Assembly: GCF_048771995.1 (NCBI RefSeq)
Contig: NC_133026.1
Coordinates: 60,575,001 to 60,639,000, forward strand
Length of the DNA: 64,000 bases
Direction: 5' to 3'
DNA from: Taeniopygia guttata
Taxonomy: Eukaryota; Chordata; Aves; Passeriformes; Estrildidae
Shown in pieces: positions 22,191 through 34,330 of the stretch; positions within the stretch are counted from its first letter, which is position 1; the number at the start of each line of letters is the position of its first letter. The notes below the pieces were generated by a model. That model was given only the letters and a program-made list of their open reading frames with translations. It searched no databases and was not told where the DNA came from. The position numbers and the translations under genes are program-made.

Positions 22191-22891
22191 TCACACTAAC
22201 GTGGCGAGAGCCTGGATGTTGTGGGAGCTTTCAGAGGGCCTGTGCACGGCGTGGTGGTTTCTGACACTTCTGTCTCCAGCGCTGCCCTTGGGGCTGTGCT
22301 GAGCCTTGGCTGCGTGGCTCTGGAAGGCCCGCACGGTGCGGATAGCAAGGATGCAGAGCACAAAGCTGGCAAAATACAGGCAGGAAGCGACGACCCCGAA
22401 GAGGCTGACGGCCGCGTCGCCGCCCTGGACGTCGCAGTTCATGGAGGTGTAGCCACGGCGCGCGTAGAGCCGCTCGCGCCTCCTGCACACCTCGGTGGCG
22501 TTCACCTGCCTGACCAAGTGCAGGTACAGCCCCACGGCCGCCAGGTACGCCAGGCCAGCCAGCAGGCTGAAGGCACATTCGCCTACCAGGAGCCCTGTCC
22601 GGAGCTGCTGGATGGGTTTTGCCCCCACGACGAGGAAGACGAGGGTGAGAGTGGCCACTGTTAAGCTGAAGGCTACGCCGCCGTACACGCAAGGGGCTCT
22701 CATCTGGGTGAACTGCATGTCCAGCTCCCTCACCTCCTGCAGCTCCGTGCCCTCAAAGGGGCTGTAGGCCGAATTCAGGTTAAAGGATCCTAAGCCTCCA
22801 AGGGACGTGAAGCCTGCAACGGAGGCTTGGGAAGCGCCCACACAAATCAGCACCAGGAGGTTAACCGTGATTTCCACAAACTTCAAAATGC
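22191..22891 (-). CDS. MARVELD3-like terminal coding exon (four-TM MARVEL domain)
   Basis: This exon encodes residues 93-325 of a predicted 325-aa membrane protein. Four hydrophobic segments fit a MARVEL domain: about 97-116 (FVEITVNLLVLICVGASQAS), 161-183 (YGGVAFSLTVATLTLVFLVV), 193-218 (LLVGECAFSLLAGLAYLAAV) and 252-278 (AAVSLFGVVASCLYFASFVL). The first loop has GFTSLGGLGSFNLNSAYSPF and ELDMQFTQMRAP, close to MARVELD3 [20 protein letters not shown] and QLDVQFYQLKLP. The second loop carries VNATEVCRRRERLYARRGYT with an N-glycosylation site and a conserved Cys/RERLY block. MARVELD3 family members act at tight junctions with occludin and tricellulin. A 47-residue basic cytoplasmic tail ends in ATLV. 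The acceptor is CTGCTCCTTCCAG. The exon starts with GC, completing the Gly codon left by the previous exon. It is GC3-rich while the flanking introns are AT-rich. The neighbour is PHLPP1 rather than PHLPP2, so a paralogue is more likely than MARVELD3 itself. Confidence 0.88.
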
Positions 22892-25800
22892 CTGGAAGGA
22901 GCAGAAAGATTGGAATAGGTGTCAAAACCACATCTTGTGCAAACTGTGGGTGACAGAAATACACCAAAACCATAGATAGAGAGTACTAATACTGAGATGC
23001 TCCTCTTGGCTACAACTACAGAAAAACACTTGGAAAAAAAAAAGAAAAAGAGAAGCCTGAACTCTCGTGGGTACATTTTGGAGGCTGGGCAAATTACTTT
23101 TTTTAATTTGTCAGTGTGCTTGATAGATGGATCTTCATGCAGTGAAAAAAATCCATAAAAATTTTACAGTGCTTGTGTTACTGCCAAGGCAAGCGCACAC
23201 TGATTATATTTTGGCCTGTAACTACTTGGCATAAACAGACTGAGCAAGAAATATCCAGTATGAACAAAATGCTGAGGTTGAAGCTGACAAAAACCTAGAA
23301 GCTTCTAACAGCTTGAAAATTCGTGCAAGTTATTTCGGTCCTCCAAAATACATTTACTACTTTAACTTGCACCTTTTTTTTTTTTTCTGTGAAGGTATTT
23401 GTTAATTTAAATTTACTATCTAACCAGATGCAACTTGTACTTTATCTCCTTCAGCAACAAAAATCCCTCGTAACTCTGAAGAAGGAGATTCTGATTGCCA
23501 AAAAAAAAAAAAACAACCCAAAAAAGAAGGAGGGGAAGGATGCAAAACCCACCTTGTATGCAGAAATAAATTAAGTGAATTTGATACTAGGTCATATGCA
23601 CTCTTTCACATCCTGACTTTCAGAAGACAGCCTTAAACTTCTGAGTTGACTCTTCACTTTTCATTATGTTATGCTACTAGTAATAGTAACCAAGTATTTT
23701 TAAGGGAAAAAGTACAAAAAACACCCAGAACCAAAAAGGGGAGAAATTACTTGTTTTTATGGTAGCTGCCTCTCAGGAAGCTGCCTCATGTTTGATAAAT
23801 CTGATTATTCTGTGACAGCTCACTAGGGGTCAGACTAAGATTAGTAAACATGACGGATGTTTGCAGCATAGTACAGCTAGAGTTGCCTATTGGGGAAATG
23901 AAAACCCTTAGTGTGTCAGGCGTGTTGCTCCAAAGTTCTGAAGTTAATTACAGAATTGTAAATCTTATTAGTCCATTGCTGTCTTGACAGCCAAGCATGT
24001 AAGATGCTTGACACAGTGGTCCTATATTTGTCTTTAAACTGGGGCTGGATCTGTGATTTGCACATAGACTTTCATTTTATGCTGCTAGCACTGATCCACA
24101 TGGCATATCACTCTTGAGCAATGGCTCAGTTGTTGTCAAGGCTGTATGGGCTTGAAAAGGAAGGGCTGAAGCAGGAACACAAGGGAATTAAACAAATTCC
24201 TCTCTTGTGTTGCCAGATGCTTCTAACCAAAGAAAGCTAGTGACAGCCACAATGAAGGATTATCAGATATTCCCATTCTGCCCCTTCTTATTCTGTCTAC
24301 AGAGGGCTAAGTTAGTGAGTCCTTTCCTGCTGCCACTTTCTCTGCATAGGAAGGTAGTATTAGAACAGACAAAATTGTTCCCCTTGTTCAAGAGGAACCA
24401 AGTGAGCCGTTCTGTGTATGTGTTCTTCAGAGGCGATACTGATTTCTGCATGACAGCGTGCCTTTTCTTTGACCCTTCTGCACAACCATTTCTGTGAAGC
24501 AGGGAAATAACTGTGCTAGTTACCAAATCTCTTCAGGAGGCTTCAAATACTTCAAATGAGGTATTTGTGGAGCTAAACGTAGAGAGAAATTTAATTTTTG
24601 GCCCTGGAGTTAGGATTTGTACCAAATTCAAATAATGCAGCCAAAAGACTCGTCATTTTTAATAGGTAAAGAGTCATCACTTTACTAGGACTGTTACAGT
24701 ATTTTGAAAGAATAGTAGCTGTGCAGAACATTAACTGGAACTCAGTCAGGTGGGTAATTTTTTTGGCTGCTCAGTTGAGTTGTACGTTATACGTTCCAAA
24801 TACTGGGAGTCAACTTAGATCCCCAGGGCCCTTAGACAGTGTGACAGTGTTGGATACAGAAGGGCACTTCCCTTTTTAAAGGCTGACTGTTGATTTAATA
24901 GATGCTCAAGCAGGAAACAGTTCTTACAAGTCTACATGGAGGAAAGACCATTTGATTAAGGGAAACATAAATTTTAAGTATGTTTGGCTACTTGGTAGTT
25001 GGGAATTCATGATCGGTCAGCTGCTGACTTCAGAATTTCCTTTTCATCTGTGTGTACTGAGGCCCCCTGACCTGCCAAGCATCAACTTTTCCTCTATATC
25101 ACCCTGCTGAGCTTTGGAAAAGGCAATTTTCTGTTCTCAAAGTAGTCACTGCCTGCTGCTAACCTCCCCACATTTTTAACTGACCCCAATCCTCAATGAT
25201 GCTGCTCCAAAACTTTCTATGTGCTCATACACATTCTGTATGCCACCTCTTAACTTTGCTGAGCTGACTGATAATGAGATGACAAATGTGATCAGTGCAG
25301 ATCCACTGTACTTTTTTTAACCACAGCAGTAGATGCTTTAAAGGCATGCCTGAAAAATTTCCTTAGACAGGGCTTTCGGGTTGGACAGGTTTTTTGTATG
25401 TACCTGCACAGTTGTGACACATGCCTGTTGCAGAATTGATTAGAGTGACTAAACAATGGAGAGAGGTTCAGCAGCAGCTACTCCACCAATCACTTGTATA
25501 ATTTGGATTAACTTGGATTTTTTAAAAGGAAGTGCAAGAACAAAGCCTTCTGCATTAAAGACAATTTTAAAATGATAAGCAGTATGTAGAATGAATTACA
25601 GGTTTATGATGACAGCCAGCTAGGTTTATGAATGTAGCAGACAATTAGTGGAAATGCCTAAGACCTGGCTTTGATGGAAATAGTAAGCCTTGATATGTGT
25701 TCCAACCCAGGAACCCCAAAAGCCTTTTGCAGCCTTCATCTGTGATAGTTATGAGCTGATACAAAATCCTACTAGTATAAACAGGGTAGAGACAGATTTC

Positions 25801-28800
25801 AGAAGTAAGGAATAAAAGGATAGGTAAGTTTTGAATCTTAGCTCTGCCAAGGTATGGTCACACACATCCTAGCAGTGACCTGTGTCAAGCAGTATGCTGC
25901 TGGTGGAAAGGATTGAGTTACAAGCCATGCTTCCAAGTCTGTGCTGCCATTTCTGCTGTCACAGGCCAGTTAGCCATGTCACCTTGGAGTTATACCTGCA
26001 GAAACCAAAAGGTCTTCCTATAGGGAAGTTGCTTATCTCTACAGTAATTCCCTAATCCCATGCAACAATGAATGCATTGCAAGATTCTAAGTGTAAAATA
26101 ACCAAAGGTCTAAACAGCTCAGAATTCTATTGGTTTAGTTATTTTATTCCTTTCTCAGATTCAACATCTTTGGATTTACCTAAAATGTTACTCATTTGTA
26201 TTAAAGTCAGCACAGTCAACAGCTGGCTTTAGGAACTAACCCTCTCCTTACTGAGTAAGTTACAGGAGTCCTGTCAGGGCTCCTGCATTGCTATTTCATT
26301 TAATGTGTTTCTTTCCTGCACTGCTTTTCAGCACTGAAGGTGAGGATAATGGCTGCAATCTAGAAGTGGGTGTTGCCAGATTTCCAGAGAATTGTTTCAT
26401 TTGTTCCATAAAATCTGAATCTACAATGGATAGTAACTTCAATGTATCCTACTTGTTAGTTTTGCTTGAATGCAGCTGTCTTTTGCTGGGAGTACACTTC
26501 CTGGTGTATACAATATTACAGCCTTCCAATTTACACTATTTATGTACTGTTCACTTTTTCTTTCCCTTTCTTTTTCTTGCTGGGATATTTCCATGGCACC
26601 AACCCACTGAACAATGGTTTTATCTTCTGTCAAATGGTAGGTTTGTCCATGCAGCAAAGCTGACAGGTGGGCTGGTTAAGGGTACACACCCACAGGCAGT
26701 TGACTTTAACAGCTCCCACCCTTGGCTGGGCAGCTACTACTTTTCTCCCTTACCTCTAAGAGTTGTTCAAATAAATTAAAATACCAGGAAACTATTAAAC
26801 TCTTTTCTTTTGTGCTGCTGGTTTTGTTCTGCAACTTTAGCATCTTGGGGTGACTCACAGCAGATCTGATGAGCAATTATGTTGGCATCAATTTAGCAAG
26901 GGCAGTAACAGCCAGGACCAGAAAAGGACCAAAAACTCCCCTTCTCAGATGAGGTGAGCTGTTAAATCCGCGTGCTCTGTCTCGTAAGACCCACTGTGGC
27001 TGAATGTGTGGTACCCAGAAACTCAGCTGTGCACTCAGGTCTCGTGTCAGAAGCCCTAAAGAGGAATGTCCATCCAGGCACTGTGGCAGGACAGCTCTGA
27101 TGTTCAGGTGTAGAGGCCCTGGTGTGTGTATACACGTGTACATAAAGCAGAATGGTCAATTCCTGTTTGTTCCTTTGTTTCTGCAGCTGCCATAAATGAA
27201 TTTGCAGGACAGACAGTTCTGGCTCTTTCAATTGAACTCCCCTGATCCCATGAGGGCCATACTAATGGAAAAGGCTTTCATAGTGTCTCCCTCCACTGTA
27301 TCTGGGACAGGAGTCATCTTCTTCCTCTGCTGAATGCACATGGACTCCTCCTTCTGTCTCTTTTTGCATCAGTCCTTCCTCTTCAGTGAACACCACTGCA
27401 TACTTCCAGAATATTCTATGCCTAGCACTCTCCATTTTGGCTTGCCTTCTCCCTCTGCTTCCTTTGCAGACCACATACCACTGGGACCAGCAGGACCCAG
27501 GCGCAACCCTGGGGGTATGTGGCTGCCACCCTTGGATACCTGGATCCCAGTGGCAGGGCTGGTGACAAACAGGTCAGTGGTACCCATGTCACATCCCATT
27601 AGGGGTCGCTCCAGGAGAAGGGAAGAGAGGAGTTAGAAGCTACAACACACATGAAAAGTCTTTCTCCAAGCCTTGTTCACTGCAAGTTGTTTTTTGTTTC
27701 TCATCTCCCACCCTCCGTTTGGGTAGCTTTCTGCTTTTCAGAGGTAATCTTTCCTATATTTTTTTTTTACCCATCAAAAAGGAGAAGACAAGTATTTTGA
27801 ACATACATAGTGACTTATAAAAGCAGCAGTCAGTCCTGAAAAGGATCTCTAATGGAGAACATCTCTTGCCAGTGCAGGTTTGACATTCCCCAGAGACTGA
27901 AGGCACAGCTCAATGCAGCTTTGGTCACCTCTCTGCTAAACTGAGTCGGTAGCAAGAGGAAAAAGATAAGGAGAAGGGAAGAAAATTTCAAGGTAAAGCA
28001 GGGTTTGGCTCTGCTTTTGGAAGGCGACAAAATATGACAGAAATGGGGAGAAGCCAAACAGAGGAGGAGAACTGAACAAGTTAAAAGAAATGAAGACAAC
28101 AATTGCAAGAGATCAAAAATATAAAATCTGCGTGCAAAGATGTTTTAATACCTTTCTAACAGTATTATTCCCTTTATGTAGAGAGAAAGATCTTACTGAA
28201 ACCAGGAACAAGAATTCAACCAGCTTCACTAAAGCAGAATAAGGGCAATACACAGCTTTTTCATAAATAAATAAATGCCCCCCAAGCCCCCACACCACTA
28301 TTATTTTTGCAGGTCTCTGTGTTCTTCAGCCAGTGATGGGATTTAGCTTTCACTTAGTCATGCTAAAATCAGAGGCAGAAAAAAAATACAACCCAACCCT
28401 AAAACACAAGAATTAGGCAATGTAACACCAACAAAATCTTGGCTTTTCAGAGGACCCAAGGGATGCAAATACTCAGAGCCAACTGCATTTAAATTGCACG
28501 GATGTGCCCAACACACTTATGCTCATTTGAGATATCCATCTTACTGGAAATCACTGAAAAAATAGTTTAAAACTGGGAAAATTAAATTATTTATGTGCTC
28601 TAGAAAAAAAAAAACAAAAACAAAACAACTTTATTATTACCTTTTAATAAACTGTGTCTCTTTAGTCAAGATAATCACTCTGTTAGGAAATCTCAAAGGA
28701 TGACCAGCCTTGGTTTTAATGACTCAGAGAAGTCTTGCATTCACAGAGTGCTCAGATCCAAATGTATTATCCTGTTTTTTTCTGTGTATCCTGCTCACTT

Positions 28801-31800
28801 AAAGAACAACTATCCCACCTGCTCTATTCTTTCTGCTTAATAACTCCTCTAAAAAGTGCTGTCCAATTTTCACAGGAAAGGGTGGACTTAAATTGTAGGA
28901 TTACCGCATCATCCTCTATCCCCATGTTTTCCCACCACTGTAAGACAGTTTCAATACAACCCAGCCCTTGTCTGGGAAAAACAGCCATGGTTTACTTGTA
29001 CCCAGTAGTTCTTTAAAGTCTCACTTCTAGAATGTTCTTGATTTCTCTCTTGCTAATTGAGCATGAGTCATCTTTCCTAATTTTGGAGAGGGTGGGAAAC
29101 AAAAGACCTTGCATTAAACTGTAGCATTTAACAGTACTGCTTAAATATAACAACTGTAAAAGGCTGTATTCTATTTGTAGCACTGGTAGGTCTCTGTATG
29201 GTCGCCTTGCATTCTACATTTCAGGAAATGGCCTTTTTTATCCTCCTTTTCTTAATGTACCAATAGTTCTTTCAAGTAGTAAACAAGTGTCTTGGTATTG
29301 AAACCAGCTCACAGGGTTTTTTTTTAAAAGGAGTTCAGGAAACAATGAAACGCTGTTGTTCCGTAAGCCAACTTTCCATGGCCACTCCCTCTGTTTGAAC
29401 TGAAACTGAGCTACCTTTAGAAAGTACAAAGATTGGGGTGTTACTGCTTTTTAAGTAATCATAGTGTGGCTGAAGGTGGATCAGGTTGGAGACACCTGTG
29501 AACCCAAGCTTCTCATTCACTTTACTAATTGTACGTTGTCACACTTGGTGAGCAACATTCCTGTCTGGGTGGATTTTTCTCCTTTAAGAGAGCTAGGATC
29601 ACTTGCTCAAGAAATAGAGCTACATTGAATAGATAATCTGTCTGCTGTATCAATTGGCTTTGAGAGACACTTTTTAAAGAGAAGAGTTTCGCTTTGTTCC
29701 CTTAATTTGGGTCAGATGTAGGGAAGACAAACCTGGTTCTCTTACAAGAAAGATGGTGTAACTCTTCTTCTGTAATGGCAGTGTGCAAACCTAACTAAGA
29801 TTTGCCAGTATGAGAAACATGGACTGGAGTCCAACACACACCTAACAGCTAACAGCAACTTTGCCAGTATCTTCCCCTGCCAACTTCAGTGAGTCTTATT
29901 GCAGTTCTCCCTTCTCTAAAAACAACTGTGTACGTGTTAGCACAATGCCAAAAAGGTGGATCAAAATAATTTAATATGAAAACGTGGGCAGAGTGAAGTC
30001 CCGTGTGTTGGCAAGGCAACAGCTTGCTAAAGGTAGGATTTGGCATCTGCAAGTAGTGTGGCTCCCCTGAGTGTTTTTATAGAGCCAACTGCTCAAGGCT
30101 GTTTGTATTTCACAGTAAAGAGGACTGAGCTCCAAATGAAATACTTTAACATCAGAATAGGAAGGAAGGTTACCTGCAGCTCTGCTGCTCTATCTTGCTA
30201 CTCTGCTACTTTAATTAAGCATTTTGAATAACTGGGATTATTTTAATCTGCATAGCTCCATCCAATTCCCATTATTAATATCATCTGTCTTCACAATTAC
30301 AAGATTAAAAAACTTGATTGCAATGTTTAGCAATGTTTGTCACACCATAGTTAAAATATAGTTTGTAACAGATAGAAGGGGAAGCTGTCTAATTACAATG
30401 AGACTATAGGGACCCTAGTGCTCCCTTCTTTGGCAGAAATACATGGAAATTAACTGCCACAGGAGCACTGTACAGCAGCTTTGGGCACAATCTAAAAGAA
30501 CTAAGCACGGCACACTGTGGGGGAAAAATGTGACAAAACACAACAGTTTCTCATCTAATCCTGTTGGGTGTCCCCACAGAACGCAGGCGTCCTGCACGGC
30601 CAAAAAGATGCAATGTGCTGCTGAATGTACTTGCTGAATGCTTGTTTGCACACACAGAGCTACCTGCACTATGCACATTTGATTACCCTTCAGTGTTTTT
30701 GAATGTGCATACCTGAAGCTACAGGAGATTTTTTTTTACTTCAGTCCAATGTCTCTTGCAGACCACTGTTCTCCCCCAGCATCTCTGCAGCACTGAAACG
30801 GATACAGGTCCTCTGCAAAATGTATTTCCCCTCCTGCTCCCATGTCTGACTCCAAGAGGAACAGTATCACAACATAACACAGCAAAGAAACAACAGCAGC
30901 ATTATGGCCGAGAACAATGGCAGAATTCAAAGCGAGTTTCTATTAGTGTGAACACTGTGTCTTGGCTAACTTTTCATCTCAGTGTTTTTTTTCTACTCTA
31001 GGAGTATCTCCCAGCATGCATAGATACAGAGGAAAAATATGACTGTGTTTTGTAAAAACAAAAGCTTACAGATGTTTACATTCAAATTAATGCTGGCTTT
31101 TTAGTGCATGAATGTATCCTGGAGAAAGTCATTGTTACTCCCTAATTCTACTTCCTCCTCCAAATAAATTCAGTTTGATATTTCCTCCTGGCTATGCTTG
31201 AAATTGGAGACTTTTCATGTTGTTACAAACAATAATGCTGTCTTTTCTGAGAGGAAATTGTTCTGAAGGTTTTAACAATTGTGGATGTTAGAATGTAGGC
31301 TAAAGCCATGATTGTTTGGAAGTGCCTACAGTATGCTTAAGAAATCTAACACTATTCAAGGAGCAAAGCTGTATTCATAGCAGCAAAGAACAGGGATTCA
31401 ATTATACTTGCTCCCTCACAAACTGTTTCATAACCTTTTCAGTGTTGTCTCCCTTAAAGGCCAAATGGGTAGAAAAATTAAAAAAAAAAAAAAAGATTAT
31501 TTGCTCAGGAATCATGAGCAATTCTACAGAAGGCAAAAGCACTAATAATTTTCTGAGTCATATACTGACCAATGATGGCAGAAACTTCAGTTTACCTTCA
31601 CTATTTAAGCAAAACTACAGGAGGCATTATGCAAGAATTGCATTGCTCCACCCCTTTCACACCAATATACATAATAAAAAGAAAATTAAAAGTTTTGAAG
31701 GTCAAGTGACCAAATATCTGTGACCAATTTATGATCAGCAATTCACTCTTGGGTTCAACTCAGATTTTCCTCCCACTGAGGTGAAGGATGGCAGCCAGCC

Positions 31801-33327
31801 TTGAATACTTTTCTCATTCCATTTGCTAAACAAAAGCACTGAATCTGGTTATATTTTAAATATATCTACGGGGGTTATTTGAAAGGCAAAATGATTACTA
31901 ATTTAGGTTTTCTACATAGAAGAGAGAACTACAAAAATTTTACCTGCACTGTGAAAAGCAAATTGAATGTTTCCTTCTGACAGAATTTCAGCCTTGAGAA
32001 TCCCCAGGCCAAAAAACACTTGTTGTTTTCAACAAGTGCTGCTTTAAATGGCATGTGTAATATATTGTGTGTAAGTGGTAAGAAATGGCTATTGCAAGCA
32101 GCAGGTCCTTAGTTAATGAAAGGTTTGCCTTTACCAAAAATAATTTATTTCAAATTCCCATAAATTATATAGTGCATCTAGGCAGTTTGACACCAGTCTA
32201 TAAGCTGTTCCCTCAAATCTCCTTCACTACTGTAGAGACAGAAGGTGGCACAGTACTGTTTCTACTGCTTTTTGATCTGTAATCTACAGGCCACAAGTAT
32301 AGCTTTCCTATGTAAAATTACCCAACATATAGAAACTAGACATAAAGACAGCATGGCAGGGAATAGTCAAGAGTTTATTATAGGGAAGTCACTTAAAAGA
32401 ATCAGCAGATTCTTGAAATGAATCTGAATGATGAAGAAAGATAGTGCTCTTAAATGACACAAGCTCCTGTGAGATAAACGATCATTTTACTGGTTAGCAG
32501 TGGCTAAAGGATAATAAAAAGGAAACAGCCAGTTTTCAGGCAACTAGAGTCAAGGGAGTAATCTCTGATTTGTGTTGCCTGTCACCAGTATGCCCATGTT
32601 GGCAGTGCAGTGGGAAGGGATTTGCAGAGTCAGGTGAAATTGAAGACACAGGGGGCTACAGGACAGGCATTTTCTGGGGAGAGAGAAGTACTTCATTTTG
32701 GCTCTAATTTGGTCCAGAGGACAGAGTGCCTGCTAGTAGTTACAGCTCGCCCTTTCATTTCATTTTTTCCAAAGAAAATATAGTTTGTGCACCCTGGGTC
32801 TGCTCTGCAATATGGCCCAAAGACCTGTAAGCAGAGGTCCCAAGCATATTCAGCTCAAAACGACATACCAAAATACTATGGTAGATGCACAGACTAATCA
32901 ACTGAAAAGATTGAAAACTGAGATGGTGAAGTCTGCTTTAATAATAATAATCATAGGAATTTCTTTATGCTTGCCAACAGTAAAATTGGTAGGCTGCTAA
33001 GAGCTCAAGCTTTGAATGAGAAATTAATGAAATCAGTGTTCAATAAGCAACCTCCACCTCATGGTTGTACAGAAATACCCACAAACACCGATCTCCCTGT
33101 GGACAGAGCACACAGATGGGTTCTAGCCAAACATTCCCATTTCAGGTAGCGTTCTTTGAAGATGTCAGCTCCGTGTTCACTGATAGTCAAACACCACACA
33201 ACAGGTAGGAAGCGTTAGAATAGGGTTACAGAACCAGAGCCTTTAGGCAGATGTTTGATTCTTTTGGGAATTTATCTGGAATTTTTACTGCATTTCTGGT
33301 CAGCCTATCTCAAAAAAGTGTGGTAGA

Positions 33328-33590
33328 CCTGGAAAAGGTATAAGACTGGAAAACTGACCAAAACTGGCTGTTGTTCAATCTGTGAAGAAGCAATAGGGGC
33401 ACAGGGAGAAAGGGAAGACTTCACTCTAAAACCGTAAATCTCATAGAGAAGCTGAATATATGAGATTATCACTATATATTTAGAATACCATCAGAATCAG
33501 AAACACTTTCTTTAAAACATTTTAAAGAATGAAACAGTAGTGCTTCAAGTGAAATTCTGGAACTCCTTATCTTAAGGTAATGTGAAGGTC
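33328..33590 (+). mobile_element. Possible very degraded CR1 relic
   Basis: The stretch TGTTCAATCTGTGAAGAAG and the following text resemble the CR1 segment GTTCAGCCTGGAGAAGAGAA, and the order of later words loosely follows CR1. Divergence is high and the ends are unclear, so this is only a suggestion. Confidence 0.25.
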
Positions 33591-34293
33591 AAACATTTAA
33601 AAAAGTGATTCAGCAGAGAATTAAACAAACTTCACAGCTCTGTAAAAAGGTATTAAACACAACAGATGTGAGTGCAGTCTTCCAATTCAGGAAATTCCAC
33701 CAATTCGAAGTCTGGAGTCTATTCCAGAAGACAGCTTACTCTCTACTGGTCCAAACTTTGATGGTCCTCTTAAGTTTGTCCAATTTAGTCCAATTTTGGG
33801 AGGAAGATTGATGAAGTGCCTCATATGATCCAACACTGCTATCCATGTGATCCCACCTGAATGGCTTTGAATAGGTATCCCTCATATAATGTTTTAATGG
33901 ACTTTTTTTTTTTCCCCTTCTGTTTTCAAGATGAAAGGATTAAAAAAGAGCAGAATGTTTTGAAGTTTCTTAGATGGTATCAAATGTTCCTATCAGCAAA
34001 ACGGGTCAGTATCAGGTTTTTCTTCCACTATACTTGGGCTGGGTTTATTGTCCTAATGTGGTTGTAGGAGTTTAAAAAAACCAGGCAGGGAATAGGGAGG
34101 TACAGGGAGAATAACAAAGACAGGAGAATGAGGTCCTAAGCTGTTTGAAGGATCCCTAAAAAATCCAGCTGCTTATTTCTCAAATTCAGCTTCAGTTTTT
34201 TGGGATATAGCTGAAAAAAAACATGGATGAAGGGCGAACTATTTGGGCGAAACAAATACTATTCAGAGCTCTGGTTTTATAGAATTCCTCTCT

Positions 34294-34330
34294 AGTTTGC
34301 TAAACTGCTTTAGCAGTTTGCTAAACTGCT
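34294..34330. repeat. Duplicated hairpin AGTTTGCTAAACTGCT
   Basis: The 16-mer AGTTTGCTAAACTGCT occurs twice, separated by 5 bases. Each copy is itself an inverted repeat (AGCAGTTT / AAACTGCT arms), so the 37-base block can fold in more than one register. It lies in the intron of the MARVELD3-like gene, and no function is indicated. Confidence 0.85.

Noticed and set aside
26288-26779. 163-codon plus-strand frame with hydrophobic stretches
   Set aside because: Hydrophobicity comes from T-rich DNA. There are no splice sites or family resemblance, and it is inside the MARVELD3-like intron on the other strand.
31930-31990. Minus-strand exon-like segment reading LGILKAEILSEGNIQ with a phase-1 donor (AG|GTAAAA)
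   Set aside because: The phase would fit, but the sequence has no similarity to MARVELD3. The true exon at 36289-36449 matches in sequence and in both phases.
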